The position numbers were made by a program, and so were the translations under genes. Shown piece by piece: positions 11,666 to 21,813 of a stretch of 64,000 nucleotides of DNA. The notes beneath the pieces were generated by a model. That model ran no database searches and had not been told where the DNA came from. It saw only the letters and a list, made by a program, of their open reading frames with translations. Each line of letters opens with the position of its first letter. Positions within the stretch are counted from its first letter, which is position 1. Source of the stretch: Setoptus koraiensis. Taxonomy: Eukaryota > Arthropoda. The stretch covers positions 18,538,001 through 18,602,000 of the forward strand of contig CM106585.1 in assembly GCA_048013815.1 (NCBI GenBank). The letters are read 5' to 3'.

Positions 11666-12680
11666 TTAGTCGTCGTCTTCATCATCGTCCTCCTCTTCTT
11701 CCTCTTCGGATTCTTCTTCGGACTCTTCTTCAGATTCTTCTACTTGTTTCTTGCTCTTAGCAGTTTTCTTTCCGCCGCTGCCGCCACCACCTCCGCCTTT
11801 GGCTTTGTAGCTGGCGATTTCTTTGGCATAACGTGCCTTATCTTTGGCTGCTAAACCCTCATATTTCGCTTTTAGAGTAGAATTGAGACTGTTCCACTTT
11901 TTACCAAGTTCCTTGGCTACGTCACCGACGCTTGAATCAGCTCCTAGGGATGCTTTCACTTTGCTTCTTTCATCACTACAGAACCAGAAAAAGGCCGAAA
12001 GAGCTCGTTTGGGGGCATTGGGATCCTTCTTGTTCTTTTTGCCTTTCTTTTCTTCTTTTGAGGGCACATAGGAGGTCATTTCATTGTCGTACCGTTGCTT
12101 GTCCTTTTCGGCCATCGACAGGTATTTGGCCTTTTCTTTTTCGCCCATTTTCTGCACGTTCGAACAAGACAAACAAGAGACATGATTAGTATTATTGGTA
12201 TTATTGGTATCAGTAGAAATTCGTTAGATCAAGTGCGAGACGAGAAAAAAATCACTTCAAAAAAATATCATTCGGGCACCACAAGTTGCGGCACCCACAG
12301 AATTGGCGCCAACACCTGTCTGGCAATGAGTGGTGGTGCCTCCCTATCACAGGGCATACACAACACAGAAACCTAGGCCAACTTGTGCTTGCAGCAGCAC
12401 AACAAAGTTGGTTCATGTTGTGTGAATGTGTGTGCAGCTAGCGAATTTTTGTGTCAATCGTCGGAGTAAGTTTATAGGAATAAAAAAAAGAATTTCAAGA
12501 TGACATGAGACGTAATTAATTGAAACCTACCTTCCATCTGTCGGCGCATTGTTTTGAGAACTCGGCGAACACAACATTCTGGTTGGGGTGCTTCTTTTTG
12601 TGTTCCTCGCGAGCTGTCTGTACAAAGTATGCGTACGAAGACATACGTCCCCTCGGTTTAGTGTCTCCCTTCTTGGCCAT
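11666..12680 (-). CDS. HMGB: HMGB copy A: two HMG boxes and acidic tail
   Basis: Minus-strand exon 1 12680-12531 (50 codons) and exon 2 12151-11666, giving 211 residues. The 379-base intron has donor AAG|GTAGGT and acceptor GTGCAG. Box A (about 8-79) contains [23 protein letters not shown]; box B (about 93-165) starts [20 protein letters not shown] Gly-rich linker with [11 protein letters not shown] leads to a Glu/Asp tail (about 184-211). The order and length match animal HMGB1/HMGB2 and insect Dsp1-like proteins, which bend DNA in chromatin, the tail tuning binding. It differs from copy B by Leu for Gln at residue 61 and by tail length. A TTTATT (AATAAA on the gene strand) lies at 11620-11625. 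It is divergent from copy B across the palindrome centre. Confidence 0.95.
12303..12312. promoter_or_regulatory. Conserved intronic E2F-like palindrome, HMGB A
   Basis: TTGGCGCCAA inside the intron, part of an 18-base block (CAGGTGTTGGCGCCAATT on the gene strand) that is identical in all five HMGB copies. The other copies are at 15234-15243 (B), 16694-16703 (C), 18813-18822 (D) and 21135-21144 (E). Regulatory function is inferred from conservation in otherwise diverged introns. Confidence 0.45.
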
Positions 12681-14871
12681 GGTGTTCGGTTTTGGGTGAT
12701 GTATCGCGTTAGTTAGTTAGTTAATAGTTGTTAATGAATATATATCTATATGTTACACAACAATAGGTATGCAGTTGTCTTGTTGTTCATCTGTTGTTTG
12801 AGTGATACAATTCAGTGTTAATGGCGATAGATATACACAGGGATTTATATATATCTATGTATGCGATGTGTGCTGCTGCTGCTGCCGCTGTGCGTTGCCT
12901 GTCTATACGAATGTACGTTGCTTGGACTCTGTTTGTGTTTGTGTATTTGTGTCTATCAGCCTGAATGTGTGAGTGTGTCTGTGTGTGAGTGTATGTGCGT
13001 TTGCCTGCCGTATACGAGTGCTTTGCTTATGGCCGCCGCCGCCGCTGCTGCTGTCGTTGACTATAGTCTCTATCGGCAGCATTCACACCGAGCAGCAGCA
13101 GCCAGGCAAGCAAGCGGCAGGCAGGCAGGCAGGCGGACAAGCAAGCAAGTGGAGTGAGTGAGCGTATAGTGAGCGTATAGTGAGGATGCCTGTTCGTTGA
13201 CTGCCGGGCCTGCTTGCTGGCTGGCTATTCCCCATTGCCTATTGCTGCTATTGCCTATAGCAGCAATAGGACGGCATACAAACACACGGCCGAAATACAT
13301 TCGACGACGACGACGACTACGAACACAATTTCGTACATTGGAAAATCCTATTCAACTTGCCCATAGCCGTTGCTGTTGAACTTTTCGTTCGTTCGTTCGT
13401 TCGCTCGCTCGTTCGCTCGCCCGTCGTTGGTCGTCGCTCATTCCATTCGATTGCTCAGTGTGTGTCTCTCTTTTGCTTTCAATAGCCGTCTATGAGTCTC
13501 ACATACACTCGCACACGCATACGTTTCTGTACGGCAGCGCCGGCAGACGCAGCTACATTAACAAGTACGGCAAAAGCAATAGAAATTCCTATAACTGCCT
13601 GAGTGCCAGCAAAATTCAACGCCTTTTCTCCAGCAGAATCTCCATTGCTCTTGCTCGGGCCATCCACTCACGCTCGGCACACTGGCGCACAACAACACAA
13701 AGTGGATGATCCACTCTGTGTGTAGTAGTTGACTTTCTCATATTCTTCATGTAGCGCATTCGTGTTGCCTGCCAGCCATGGCACGGCTACATGGTGCCAT
13801 TGGAACAAACAGCGACACACCGAGAGATTCTGCTGCAGAAAAGGCGTTTAATTTCCATGGCAGGCAGGCAGGCAGGCAAGCAAGCAGACAAGCAGGCAGT
13901 TAGGCAGAATCGCTATTGCTGTTGGTGTGCTGTTGTCGCTCAGGATGATGTCGCTGCTGGCGCTGCCGCACTCATCCAATGTGCTGATGCGTCTGCCGGC
14001 GCTGCCGTACAGAAACGTATGCGTGTGCGAGTGTATGTGAGACTCATAGACGGCTATTGAAAGCAAAAGAGAGACACACACTGAGCAATCGAATGGAATG
14101 AGCGACGACCAACGACGGGCGAGCGAACGAGCGAGCGAACGAACGAACGAACGAACGAAAAGTTCAACAGCAACGGCTATGGGCAAGTTGAATAGGATTT
14201 TCCAATGTACGAAATTGTGTTCGTCGTCGTCGTCGTAGTCGTCGAATGTATTTCGGCCGTGTGTTTGTATGCCGTCCCATTGCTGCTATAGGCAATAGCA
14301 GCAATAGGCAATGGGGAATAGCCAGCCAGCCAGCAAGCAGGCCCGGCAGGCAACGAACAGGCATCCTCACTATACGCTCACTATACGCTCACTCACTCCA
14401 CTTGCTTGCTTGTCCGCCTGCCTGCCTGCCGCTTGCTTGCCTGGCTGCTGCTGCTGCTGCTCGGTGTGAATGCTGCCGATAGAGACTATAGTCAACGACA
14501 GCAGCAGCAGCGGCGGCGGCCATAAGCAAAGCACTCGTATACGGCAGGCAAACGCACATACACTCACACACAGACACACTCACACATTCAGGCTGATAGA
14601 CACAAATACACAAACACAAACAGAGTCCAAGCAACGTACATTCGTATAGACAGGCAACGCACAGCGGCAGCAGCAGCAGCACACATCGCATACATAGATA
14701 TATATAAATCCCTGTGTATATCTATCGCCATTAACACTGAATTGTATCACTCAAACAACAGATGAACAACAAGACAACTGCATACCTATTGTTGTGTAAC
14801 ATATAGATATATATTCATTAACAACTATTAACTAACTAACTAACGCGATACATCACCCAAAACCGAACACC
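12681..14871. promoter_or_regulatory. Shared divergent upstream region of HMGB A and B with palindrome centre
   Basis: The two start codons face away from each other across 2.2 kb of mirrored sequence. On each side, reading away from the gene: leader with TTAGTTAGTTAG-type runs, an AT-rich block with a TATA-like element (TATATAAA at about 14700-14707 for copy B, mirrored near 12846 for A), GCTGCTGC runs, GT-rich tract, CAGG/CAAG repeats near 13100-13150 and 14400-14440, and (CGTT)n/(AACG)n runs near 13382-13420 and 14120-14160. Only small random-looking frames occur. The spacing between TATA and ATG would give a leader of about 140 bases. Confidence 0.6.
14700..14707 (+). promoter_or_regulatory. 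Candidate TATA box of HMGB copy B
   Basis: TATATAAA lies about 165 bases before the copy B start codon and is followed by a conserved CCCTGTGTATATC block. The same block occurs mirrored before copy A (near 12835-12853) and before copy E (near 21662-21682). Its function is inferred from position and conservation only. Confidence 0.4.
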
Positions 14872-15882
14872 ATGGCCAAGAAGGGAGACACTAAACCGAG
14901 GGGACGTATGTCTTCGTACGCATACTTTGTACAGACAGCTCGCGAGGAACACAAAAAGAAGCACCCCAACCAGAATGTTGTGTTCGCCGAGTTCTCAAAA
15001 CAATGCGCCGACAGATGGAAGGTAGGTTTCAATTAATTATGTCTCATGTCATCTTGAAATTCTTTTTTTTCTTTCTATAAACTTACTCCGACTATTGACA
15101 CAAAAATTCGCTAGCTGCACACACACAACATAAACCAACTTTGTTGTGCTGCTGCAAGCACAAGTTGGCCTAGGTTTCTGTGTTGTGTATGCCCTGTGAT
15201 AGGGAGGCACCACCACTCATCGCCAGACAGGTGTTGGCGCCAATTCTGTGGGTGCCGCTACTTGTGGTGCCCGAATGATATTTTTTTGGAGTGATTTTTT
15301 TCCTTCTCGCACTTGATCTAACGAATTTCTACTGATACCAATAATACTAATCATGTCTCTTGTTTGTCTTGTTTGTCTTGTTCGAACGTGCAGAAAATGG
15401 GCGAAAAAGAAAAGGCCAAATACCAGTCGATGGCCGAGAAGGACAAGCAACGGTACGACAATGAAATGACCTCCTATGTGCCCTCAAAAGAAGAAAAGAA
15501 AGGCAAAAAGAACAAGAAGGATCCCAATGCCCCCAAACGAGCTCTTTCGGCCTTTTTCTGGTTCTGTAGTGATGAAAGAAGCAAAGTGAAAGCATCCCTA
15601 GGAGCTGATTCAAGCGTCGGTGACGTAGCCAAGGAACTTGGTAAAAAGTGGAACAGTCTCAATTCTACTCTAAAAGCGAAATACGAGGGTCTAGCAGCCA
15701 AAGATAAGGCACGTTATGCCAAAGAAATCGCCAGCTACAAAGCCAAAGGCGGAGGTGGTGGCGGCAGCGGCGGAAAGAAAACTGCTAAGAGCAAGAAACA
15801 AGTCGAATCATCCGAAGAGGAATCCGAAGAAGAAGAAGAGGAGGACGACGACGATGATGATGATGATGAAGACGACGACTAA
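14872..15882 (+). CDS. HMGB: HMGB copy B: two HMG boxes and acidic tail (probable parental form)
   Basis: Exon 1 14872-15021 and exon 2 15394-15882 encode 212 residues; the intron is 372 bases with the same donor and acceptor as copy A. Exon 1 protein is identical to copy A. Box A ends in [16 protein letters not shown], box B starts [15 protein letters not shown], then a Gly-rich linker and a tail of Glu followed by a long Asp run. The intact frame, TATA-like element and AATAAA at 15923-15928 make it the best candidate for a fully functional copy. The Gln at residue 61 is shared with copies C, D and E, so Leu in A looks derived. It is the template to which the degenerate copies C-E are compared. 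Confidence 0.96.
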
Positions 15883-16344
15883 ACATCCCACATGAACCAA
15901 TTTTATCATTCTACTCATTGTGAATAAACTCATTTTCTCTGGTATTTAAACAAAATGTTTAAGAGTACGACTAACCGATATGTTTCCGAGCTTTCTCCTT
16001 TCTGGTATCTTGTGTTACCAACATTTTTCCATTAAACTCGTCATTGTTCATCAGCAAATATCACCCTCTATCAAGACAGCAACTAGCATATATCTGTTTC
16101 TGCTGATTGCGGTCGATGAAACCGTGTCATGTCTCTTTAACTGTATAGATGGCGTGTCACAAGCTGAGCATGAGGGGGGTCTCGTTGCATATAACTCGAA
16201 AAGATTAAAGCTAGATTGCATCATTCGAACAACATATGAGCGACGAGACGGCTGCATACTTGTTGATTTGTTACCTATAAATGGTTCTAAATAAATATTC
16301 ATCCACAACTATTAGCCAACCAACTAAATATCCCCTTGAACACG
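15883..16344 (+). other. Spacer between HMGB B and C
   Basis: Holds the 3' end of copy B with its poly(A) signal, the outer end of the palindrome arm (about 16015), and the upstream region of copy C. The block from about 16035 (AAACTCGTCATTGTTCATC) recurs at about 17447, so the spacer is itself duplicated before copy D. It is derived from the same parental flank as the palindrome arm but more diverged. Confidence 0.6.
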
Positions 16345-17205
16345 ATGGCCAATGAGGGAAACACCCAACCAAAGGGACGTGTGTCTTCGTACGCTTACTT
16401 TATACGACAATCTCACGAGGAACACAAAAAGAATCACCCCAACCAGGATATATTGTTCGCCGAGTTCTCAAAACAATGCGCCGACAGATGGAAGGTAGGT
16501 TCTAATCGATTATAGCTCATGTCATTTTCAAATTCCAATAAATTATTCATTTTTGACAAGTTATTCTCTAGCTGCAAACACAGCGACACAACAACAACAA
16601 CACGAATCAACTTTGTGCATGCACAAGTTCGGCTAGATTGCGTTGTCCATGCCTTGTAAGATGGAGGCACCATCACTCATTCTGAGGCAGGTGTTGGCGC
16701 CAATTCTCTGGCTGACGCAACTTGTGATGCCCAAATGAAACAAATGATAATTTTTTTTTCCTCAAACACTTGTTCCTACAATATTATTAATACTGTGGCT
16801 TCTTTGTTTGCATTGAACCCGTAGGAAATGAGCGAAGAAGAAAAGGCCAAGTACCAGACCATGGCCGAGGAGGACCAACAACGGTTCGACAGCGCGAGGT
16901 CAAATGATGGGATCGTGAGAGAAGAAAAGAAGAGCATAAGGATTGGGATGGATCCTAACGCCCCCATAGGACCTCGTCAGCCTTTTTTCTTTTTCTGCAA
17001 TGATGAACGAAGCAAAGTGAATGAAGCGCTAGGAGCTGATTCCAGCATTCACGACGTCGCCAAAGAACTTGGTAAAAGGTGGAATAGTCTTGATTCTACT
17101 CGAAAAGCGACTTATGATGATCTAGCAGCAAAAGATAAGGTACGCTATGCCGAAGAGATTGCCAGCTATAAAGCCAAGAGTGGAAGCAGTGCGGCTAGCG
17201 GTTGA
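16345..17205 (+). pseudogene. HMGB copy C: diverged, acidic tail lost by a stop codon
   Basis: Exon 1 16345-16494 (50 codons, MANEGNTQPKGRVSSYAYF) and exon 2 16825-17205 join across a 330-base intron (AAG|GTAGGT, GTAG). The frame gives 176 residues with both HMG boxes (QPFFFFCNDERSK in box B). It ends at a TGA (17203-17205) where the parental gene has GGA in the SGGKK linker. Acidic-tail coding sequence is still readable after the stop, the parental TAA has become CAA, and the poly(A) signal AATAAA has become AATAAT (near 17348). The splice sites and both boxes are intact, so a tail-less protein is possible, but the 3' decay favours a pseudogene. Many substitutions mark it as an older copy, shared with copy D. 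Confidence 0.75.
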
Positions 17206-17911
17206 AAGAAGACCGCTATGAAACAAGTTGAGTCATTGGAAGAGGAATCCAGTGAGGAAGGACCCAAAGAGAAGGACAACAAAGATGATAATGAAGACGA
17301 CAACCAAACATCCCGCATAAACCAATTCTATCATTCTATTCATAGTGAATAATTTTGCTTGTCTAATATTCAGACAAAATGTTTGAGAGTACGACTACCC
17401 GATATGTCGCACCTTCTGGTATCTTGTGTAGCTAATATTTTCCCATTAAACTCGTCATTGTTCATCAGCAAATATGACCGTCCATCCAGACACAGGTGCA
17501 TTTTAGCGAATATCCGTTTTCGATTGGTTGCAGTGATTCAAACCGTGTTATGTCACTTGGGTTGGATAGATGGCGTGTCGCAAGCATAGCTATGAGGACG
17601 CGGTGCGTGATGTGTTAGATGCAATCATCGAATGTGTTTATTGAAAGAGAGTAACATGTTTATATGGCACAGAATGAGTGCTCTGTGCATGAACAGAAAG
17701 GCGGCAGGTCCTCTCATAGCATGGGGTATCTCGTTGCATAAAACTCGGAAAGATTAGAACTAGATTGCATCATTCGAACAACAGATGAGCATCGAGCCAA
17801 TTGCATTGTTGTGATAAAAATTGAAAGATTTGAATAAATATCCATTGTTCATTAATGAATTTATTAGCATTCATTCTATTGGCCTATCAACTAAACATCA
17901 CGGTGAACATG
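17206..17911 (+). other. Spacer between HMGB C and D
   Basis: Begins with the stranded acidic-tail sequence of copy C, then a copy of the flank seen at 16035-16330 (AAACTCGTCATTGTTCATCAGC; GATAGATGGCGTGTC; TAGATTGCATCATTCGAACAAC). About 100 extra bases (17600-17700) break the match. It ends in the AT-rich leader of copy D. No other gene is seen. Confidence 0.55.
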
Positions 17912-19369
17912 ATGGCCAATCAGGGAGTCGCCAAGGCAAGCACGTGTATGTCTACGTTCGCATTCTTTGTGCAAGAAGCTCACAAGGAATGGAAAAAGGA
18001 GCACCCCAACCAGACAGTAACGTTCGTTGAGTTCTCAAAACAATGCGCCGACAGATGGAAGGTAGGTTTCAATCAATTACATCCTATGTCATCTTCAAAT
18101 ACAATCGACTATTCAGTTGTGAATTCTTGCGGACTGACAAATAACTTGCCAGCTGCACACAAGACAAGCATGTGAACCATGTGGTTGTTACGTTTCGGGA
18201 TGTTTCTACTTTGGGTCTACGAATTCTGAAGACAGGGAGTAGTTTGGAGGGACACCTTCTCTGGAAAACTATAGAATGAGGCAAAAAAAGTAAGAAAAAT
18301 CGCGCAGTCTTGGTGAAAATCACGAAAAACCTCAGGTGCTAGGAGCGGATTTTTTTGTATGTGCGCCCTTTATTATGAAAATGATCTATTGTTTTATGAG
18401 ACTTTTCACAAACTCGTGCGCTTGCGCGCCTCCGCAAAAAAGTGCGACTGATTGTCGATCATCTCGTTAGACGCACAAAAACAAACGACTTATCATCTAA
18501 AACAATAGACGATCACCTCGTAACCAATGCCTGGTCAACATGCAATTAAGAGAAATGACATTTTCACATCAAAATGGGGACTAAAAATACCAATTCTGCT
18601 AAAAATGACGAGCCGGAGACCAGAATAAACTCGATTTCTGGGTTCATCCAAGAGAGACCTTCCAAACCATACCCTATCCTTGAAATTGAAGACCCAAAAT
18701 AGAAACACCCCGAAATGGGGCGACCCCTTTGTTGTGCTTGCACAAGTTCGGCTAGGTTGCGTTGTCCATGCCTTGTGAGGGGGAAGCAACACCCCTCATT
18801 CCGAGACAGGTGTTGGCGCCAATTATCTAAGTGACGCAACTTGTGGTAATGAGACAAATGATAATTTTTTTTCCTCACACACTTGTTCCTACAATATTAT
18901 TAATACTATGGCTTCTTTGTTTGCATTGAACCCGCAGGAAATGAGCGAAGAAGAAAAGGCCAAGTACCAGACCATGGCTGAGGAGGACAAACAACGGTTC
19001 GATAACGAGAGGTCAAATTACGAGATCCCGAAAGAAGAAAAGAAGAGCATAAGGATTGAGAGGGATCCTAACGCCCCCATAGGACCTCGTCAGCCTTTTT
19101 TCTTTTTTTGTAATGATGAACGAAGCAAAGTGAGGGAAGCGCTAGGAGGCGATGCTAGCCTTAATGATGTAGCCATAGAACTTGGTAAAAGGTGGAATAG
19201 TCTTGATTCTACTCGAAAAGCGACTTATGATGATCTAGCAGCAAAAGATAAGGTACGCTATGCCGAGGAAATTGCCAGCTACAAAGCCAAGAATGGAAGC
19301 AGTGCTACGAAACAAGTTGAGGCATCAGAAGTGAAATCCAAAGACGATGTTGATAAAGACCACGACTAA
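17912..19369 (+). CDS. HMGB: HMGB copy D: diverged two-box protein with short charged tail
   Basis: Exon 1 17912-18061 (an extra ATG directly precedes it at 17909) and exon 2 18938-19369 encode 193 residues. The donor is AAG|GTAGGT and the acceptor CCGCAG. Box A is strongly changed in its first helix (STCMSTFAFFVQEAHKEWKKEHP). Box B resembles copy C (IGPRQPFFFFCNDERSK). The Gly-rich linker and long acidic run are gone, replaced by KSKDDVDKDHD, followed by TAA and an AATAAA at 19410-19415. The reading frame is open throughout, unlike copy C. The 876-base intron is enlarged by an inserted element (18193-18715). It is probably still coding; a specialised, weakly acidic HMGB is an inference. Confidence 0.75.
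18193..18715. mobile_element. Non-autonomous inverted-repeat element (MITE-like) in the HMGB D intron
   Basis: The other four HMGB introns lack this block. Its ends are 25-base inverted repeats, 18193-18217 and 18691-18715, agreeing at 23 of 25 positions (TTTCGGGRTGTTTCTAYTTT core). A further internal inverted pair (CTATTGTTTTA near 18386 and TAAAACAATAG near 18500) adds fold-back potential. No transposase frame is present. The true ends may extend somewhat further out (a GGGGTCGCC-like stretch on the right side). A clear target duplication was not found, so the superfamily is open. Confidence 0.7.
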
Positions 19370-20237
19370 AGGTCCCACTAAGACTAGTTTCATCATTCTA
19401 TTCATAGTGAATAAACTCATTCTCTCTAGCATCTAAACAAAATGTTTTTAAGTGCTACTATTCGCCTTGTTCATGTTTTTCTATTCGGTGTATTTTTCAC
19501 TAGCTCCACAAACTGACGCGGCCGACGTTAGGTATATCAAAAATCGCGTTCCAATGAACTCTTTGTATTCAGGGTGTCTGAACTTGAAGAAGGGGTCCTG
19601 GTAAGAGTATACTGGACCAAGCTTAGCCAATCCACGCCATTTGTAATGCTCCGCATATCCTGACTCGTCTATTTTGAGCTCCTGTCTCAATTTCAGTGTC
19701 GCCTCGCTTGGCTCACTGGCATAATAGACCCTGGGTGTTAATTCAAAATTGTAATAGTCACATATCAGAGAAAAGTAGATTGGTTTAATAAGACTCTCAT
19801 TATAAGAGTTGCATGGAATACGGTATACTGATACCCACAGTATATCAGCGGAAAGTGCGTGTCAGACCTTAGACACGCTTGCGAAGCCTTCTAACCCTCT
19901 ACACAATATCTTATAATCCTATATCCTAATGAATACGCCTTTAAGACACCACCAATATCTATCACACACATTACTGCTACGAGCCTACAGTATGAAAGGT
20001 GTTATTCAGTGACGAACAATGACTAGTTGAGCGGAAAAAAATTAGTCACACAGGATACCAGAAAGGAAAAAGCTCGAGAACATATCGGTTGGTCGTACTC
20101 TTAAACATTCTGTTTAAATACTAGAGAAAACGATTTTATTCACAATGAGTAGAATGATAAAATTGGTTCATGTGGGATGTTTAGTCGTCGTCTTCATCAT
20201 CGTCCTCCTCTTCTTCCTCTTCGAATTCTTCTTCGGA
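19370..20237. other. Spacer between HMGB D and E with an unidentified open frame
   Basis: 19370-19480 is the 3' end of copy D and diverged arm sequence. 19484-19861 (minus) is an open stretch described separately. From about 19981 the sequence is a third copy of the outer palindrome flank (compare 11463 onward). It leads into the 3' end of copy E, with TTTATT (AATAAA on the gene strand) at 20135-20140. Confidence 0.55.
19481..19861 (-). other. Unidentified open reading stretch, possibly an exon fragment
   Basis: On the minus strand a frame stays open for about 126 codons, bounded by TGA at 19864-19862 and TAG at 19483-19481. The only obvious ATG is at 19690. The predicted peptide has protein-like composition (aromatics, balanced charge; YYASEPSEATLK, HYKWRGLAKLG, DPFFKFRHPEYKEF). 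I do not recognise a family. It sits exactly in the interval between two HMGB duplications, so it may be a captured exon or pseudogene piece. Confidence 0.35.
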
Positions 20238-21813
20238 CTATTCTTCAGATTCTTCTACTTGTTTCTTGCTATTAGCAGTCTTCTTTCCGCCACTACCGCC
20301 ACCACCTCCGCCTTTGGATTTGTAGTTGGCGATTTCTTTGGCATAACGTGCCTTGTCTTTGGCTGCTAGACCCTCATATTTCGCTTTTAGAGTAGAATTG
20401 AGACTGTTCCACTTTTTACCGAGTTCCTTGATTACGTCAATTTCGCTTGAATCAGCTCCTAAGGATGCTTTCACTTTGCCTTTTTCATCACTGCAGAACC
20501 AGAAAAAGGCCGAAAGAGGTCGTTTGGGGATATTGGGATCCTCCTCTTCTTCCTCTTCGGATTCTTCTTCGGGCTCTTCTTCAGATTCTTCTACTTGTTT
20601 CTTGCTCTTAGCAGTTTTCTTTCCGCCACTACCGCCACCACCTCCGCCTTTGGCTTTGTAGCTGGCGATTTCTTTGGCAATATCTTTGGCTGCTAAACCC
20701 TCATATTTTGCTTTTAGAGTAGAATTGAGACTGTTCCACTTTTTACCGAGTTCCTGGATTACGTCACCGACGCTTGAATCAGCTCCTAGGAATGATTTCA
20801 CTTTGCTTCTTTCATCAATGCAGAACCACCAAAAGGCCGAAAGAGCACGTTTGGAGGCATTGGGATCCTTCTTGTTCTTTTTGCCTTTCTTTTCTTCTTT
20901 AGAGAGCACATAGGAGATCATTTCATTGTCGTACCGTTGCTTGTCCTTCTCGGCCATCGACTGGTATTTGGCCTTTTCTTTTTCGCCCATTCTCTGCATG
21001 TTCGAACAAGACAAACAAGAGACATGATTAGTATTATTGGTATCATTAGAAATTCGTCAGGTCAAGTGCGAGACGAGAAAAAAATCACTTCAAAAAATAT
21101 CATTCTGGCACCACAAGTTGCGGCACCCACAGAATTGGCGCCAACACCTGTCTGGCGATGAGTGGTGGTGCCTCCCTATCACAGGGCATACACAACACAG
21201 AAACCTAGGCCAACTTGTGCTTGCAGCAGCACAACAAAGTTGGTTCATGTTGTGTGTGTGCAGCTAGCGAATTTTTGTGTCAATCGTCGGAGTAAGTTTA
21301 TAGGAATAAAAAAAAAAGAATTTCAAGATGACAAGAGACGTAATTAATTGAAACCTACCTTCCATCTGTCGAAGCATTGTTTTGAGAACTCGAAGAGCAC
21401 AATTTTCTGGTTGGGGTGCTTCTTTTTCCATTCCTCGTGAGCTTCTCTCACAAAGAATACGTACGAAGACACACGTCCCCTCGGTTTGGTATCTCCCTTC
21501 TTGGCCATGGTGTTCTGTTTTGGGTGATGTATCGCGTTAGTTAGTTAGTTAATAGTTGTTAATGAATATATATCTATATGTTACACAACAATAGGTATGC
21601 AGTTGTCTTGTTGTTCATCTGTTGTTTGAGTGATACAATTCAGTGTTAATGGCGATAGATATACACAGGGATTTATATATATCTATGTATGCGATGTGTG
21701 CTGCTGCTGCTGCCGCTGTGCGTTGCCTGTCTATACGAATGTACGTTGCTTGGACTCTGTTTGTGTTTGTGTATTTGTGTCTATCAGCCTGAATGTGTGA
21801 GTGTGTCTGTGTG
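19981..21813 (-). repeat. Third copy of the HMGB palindrome arm, broken off at the assembly gap
   Basis: This stretch matches 11463 to about 12993 in the same orientation, including outer flank, HMGB gene, leader, TATA-like block and the GT-rich tract. The match continues until the N run starts, inside the GT-rich tract. The remaining inner arm and a possible mirrored partner would lie in the gap. Confidence 0.9.
20238..21508 (-). CDS. HMGB: HMGB copy E: three HMG boxes through internal duplication, truncated tail
   Basis: Minus-strand exon 1 21508-21359 and exon 2 20993-20238 encode 301 residues; the intron is 365 bases. The order is box A, box B (DPNASKRALSAFWWF), Gly-rich linker, a Glu-rich acidic segment, then a second box-B unit starting directly as EEEEDPNIPKRPLSAFFWF, and a second Gly-rich linker. 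The frame ends at TAG (20240-20238), where the parental codon is GAG; part of the second acidic tail lies beyond the stop. The first box B has lost four residues (AAKD-IAKEI for [12 protein letters not shown]). Exon 1 shows changes VFFVREAHEEW shared in part with copy D. The splice sites are intact. Expression is possible, but the nonsense change and helix deletion make relaxed constraint likely. Confidence 0.8.

Larger units (their letters stand above)
11535..16015. repeat. Large inverted duplication (palindrome) carrying HMGB copies A and B
   Basis: The left arm (about 11535-13645) is the reverse complement of the right arm (about 13820-16015). Matching landmarks: the 3' flank at 11570-11620 versus 15925-15980, the coding exons, the whole intron, the TATATAAATCCCTGTG leader, the GCTGCTGC and CGTTCGTT runs, and the TGCGTCTGCCGGCGCTGCCGTAC block (13528-13550 versus 13988-14010). 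The arms look nearly identical by eye, with small indels and one replaced segment near the centre. The central 170 bases or so (13646-13819) are unique apart from small hairpins such as CATGGCAC...GTGCCAT. This fits a recent inverted duplication or arms kept alike by gene conversion. Confidence 0.93.

Noticed and set aside
13479-13667. Hydrophobic minus-strand frame near the palindrome centre
   Set aside because: It looks membrane-like (AVIGISIAFAVLVNVAA) but spans the arm edge, is disrupted in the other arm and has no family match I recognise.
16828-17205. Single-box HMG protein starting at the internal ATG of copy C exon 2
   Set aside because: The upstream exon with matching donor and acceptor is present, so this is the second exon of a two-exon gene.
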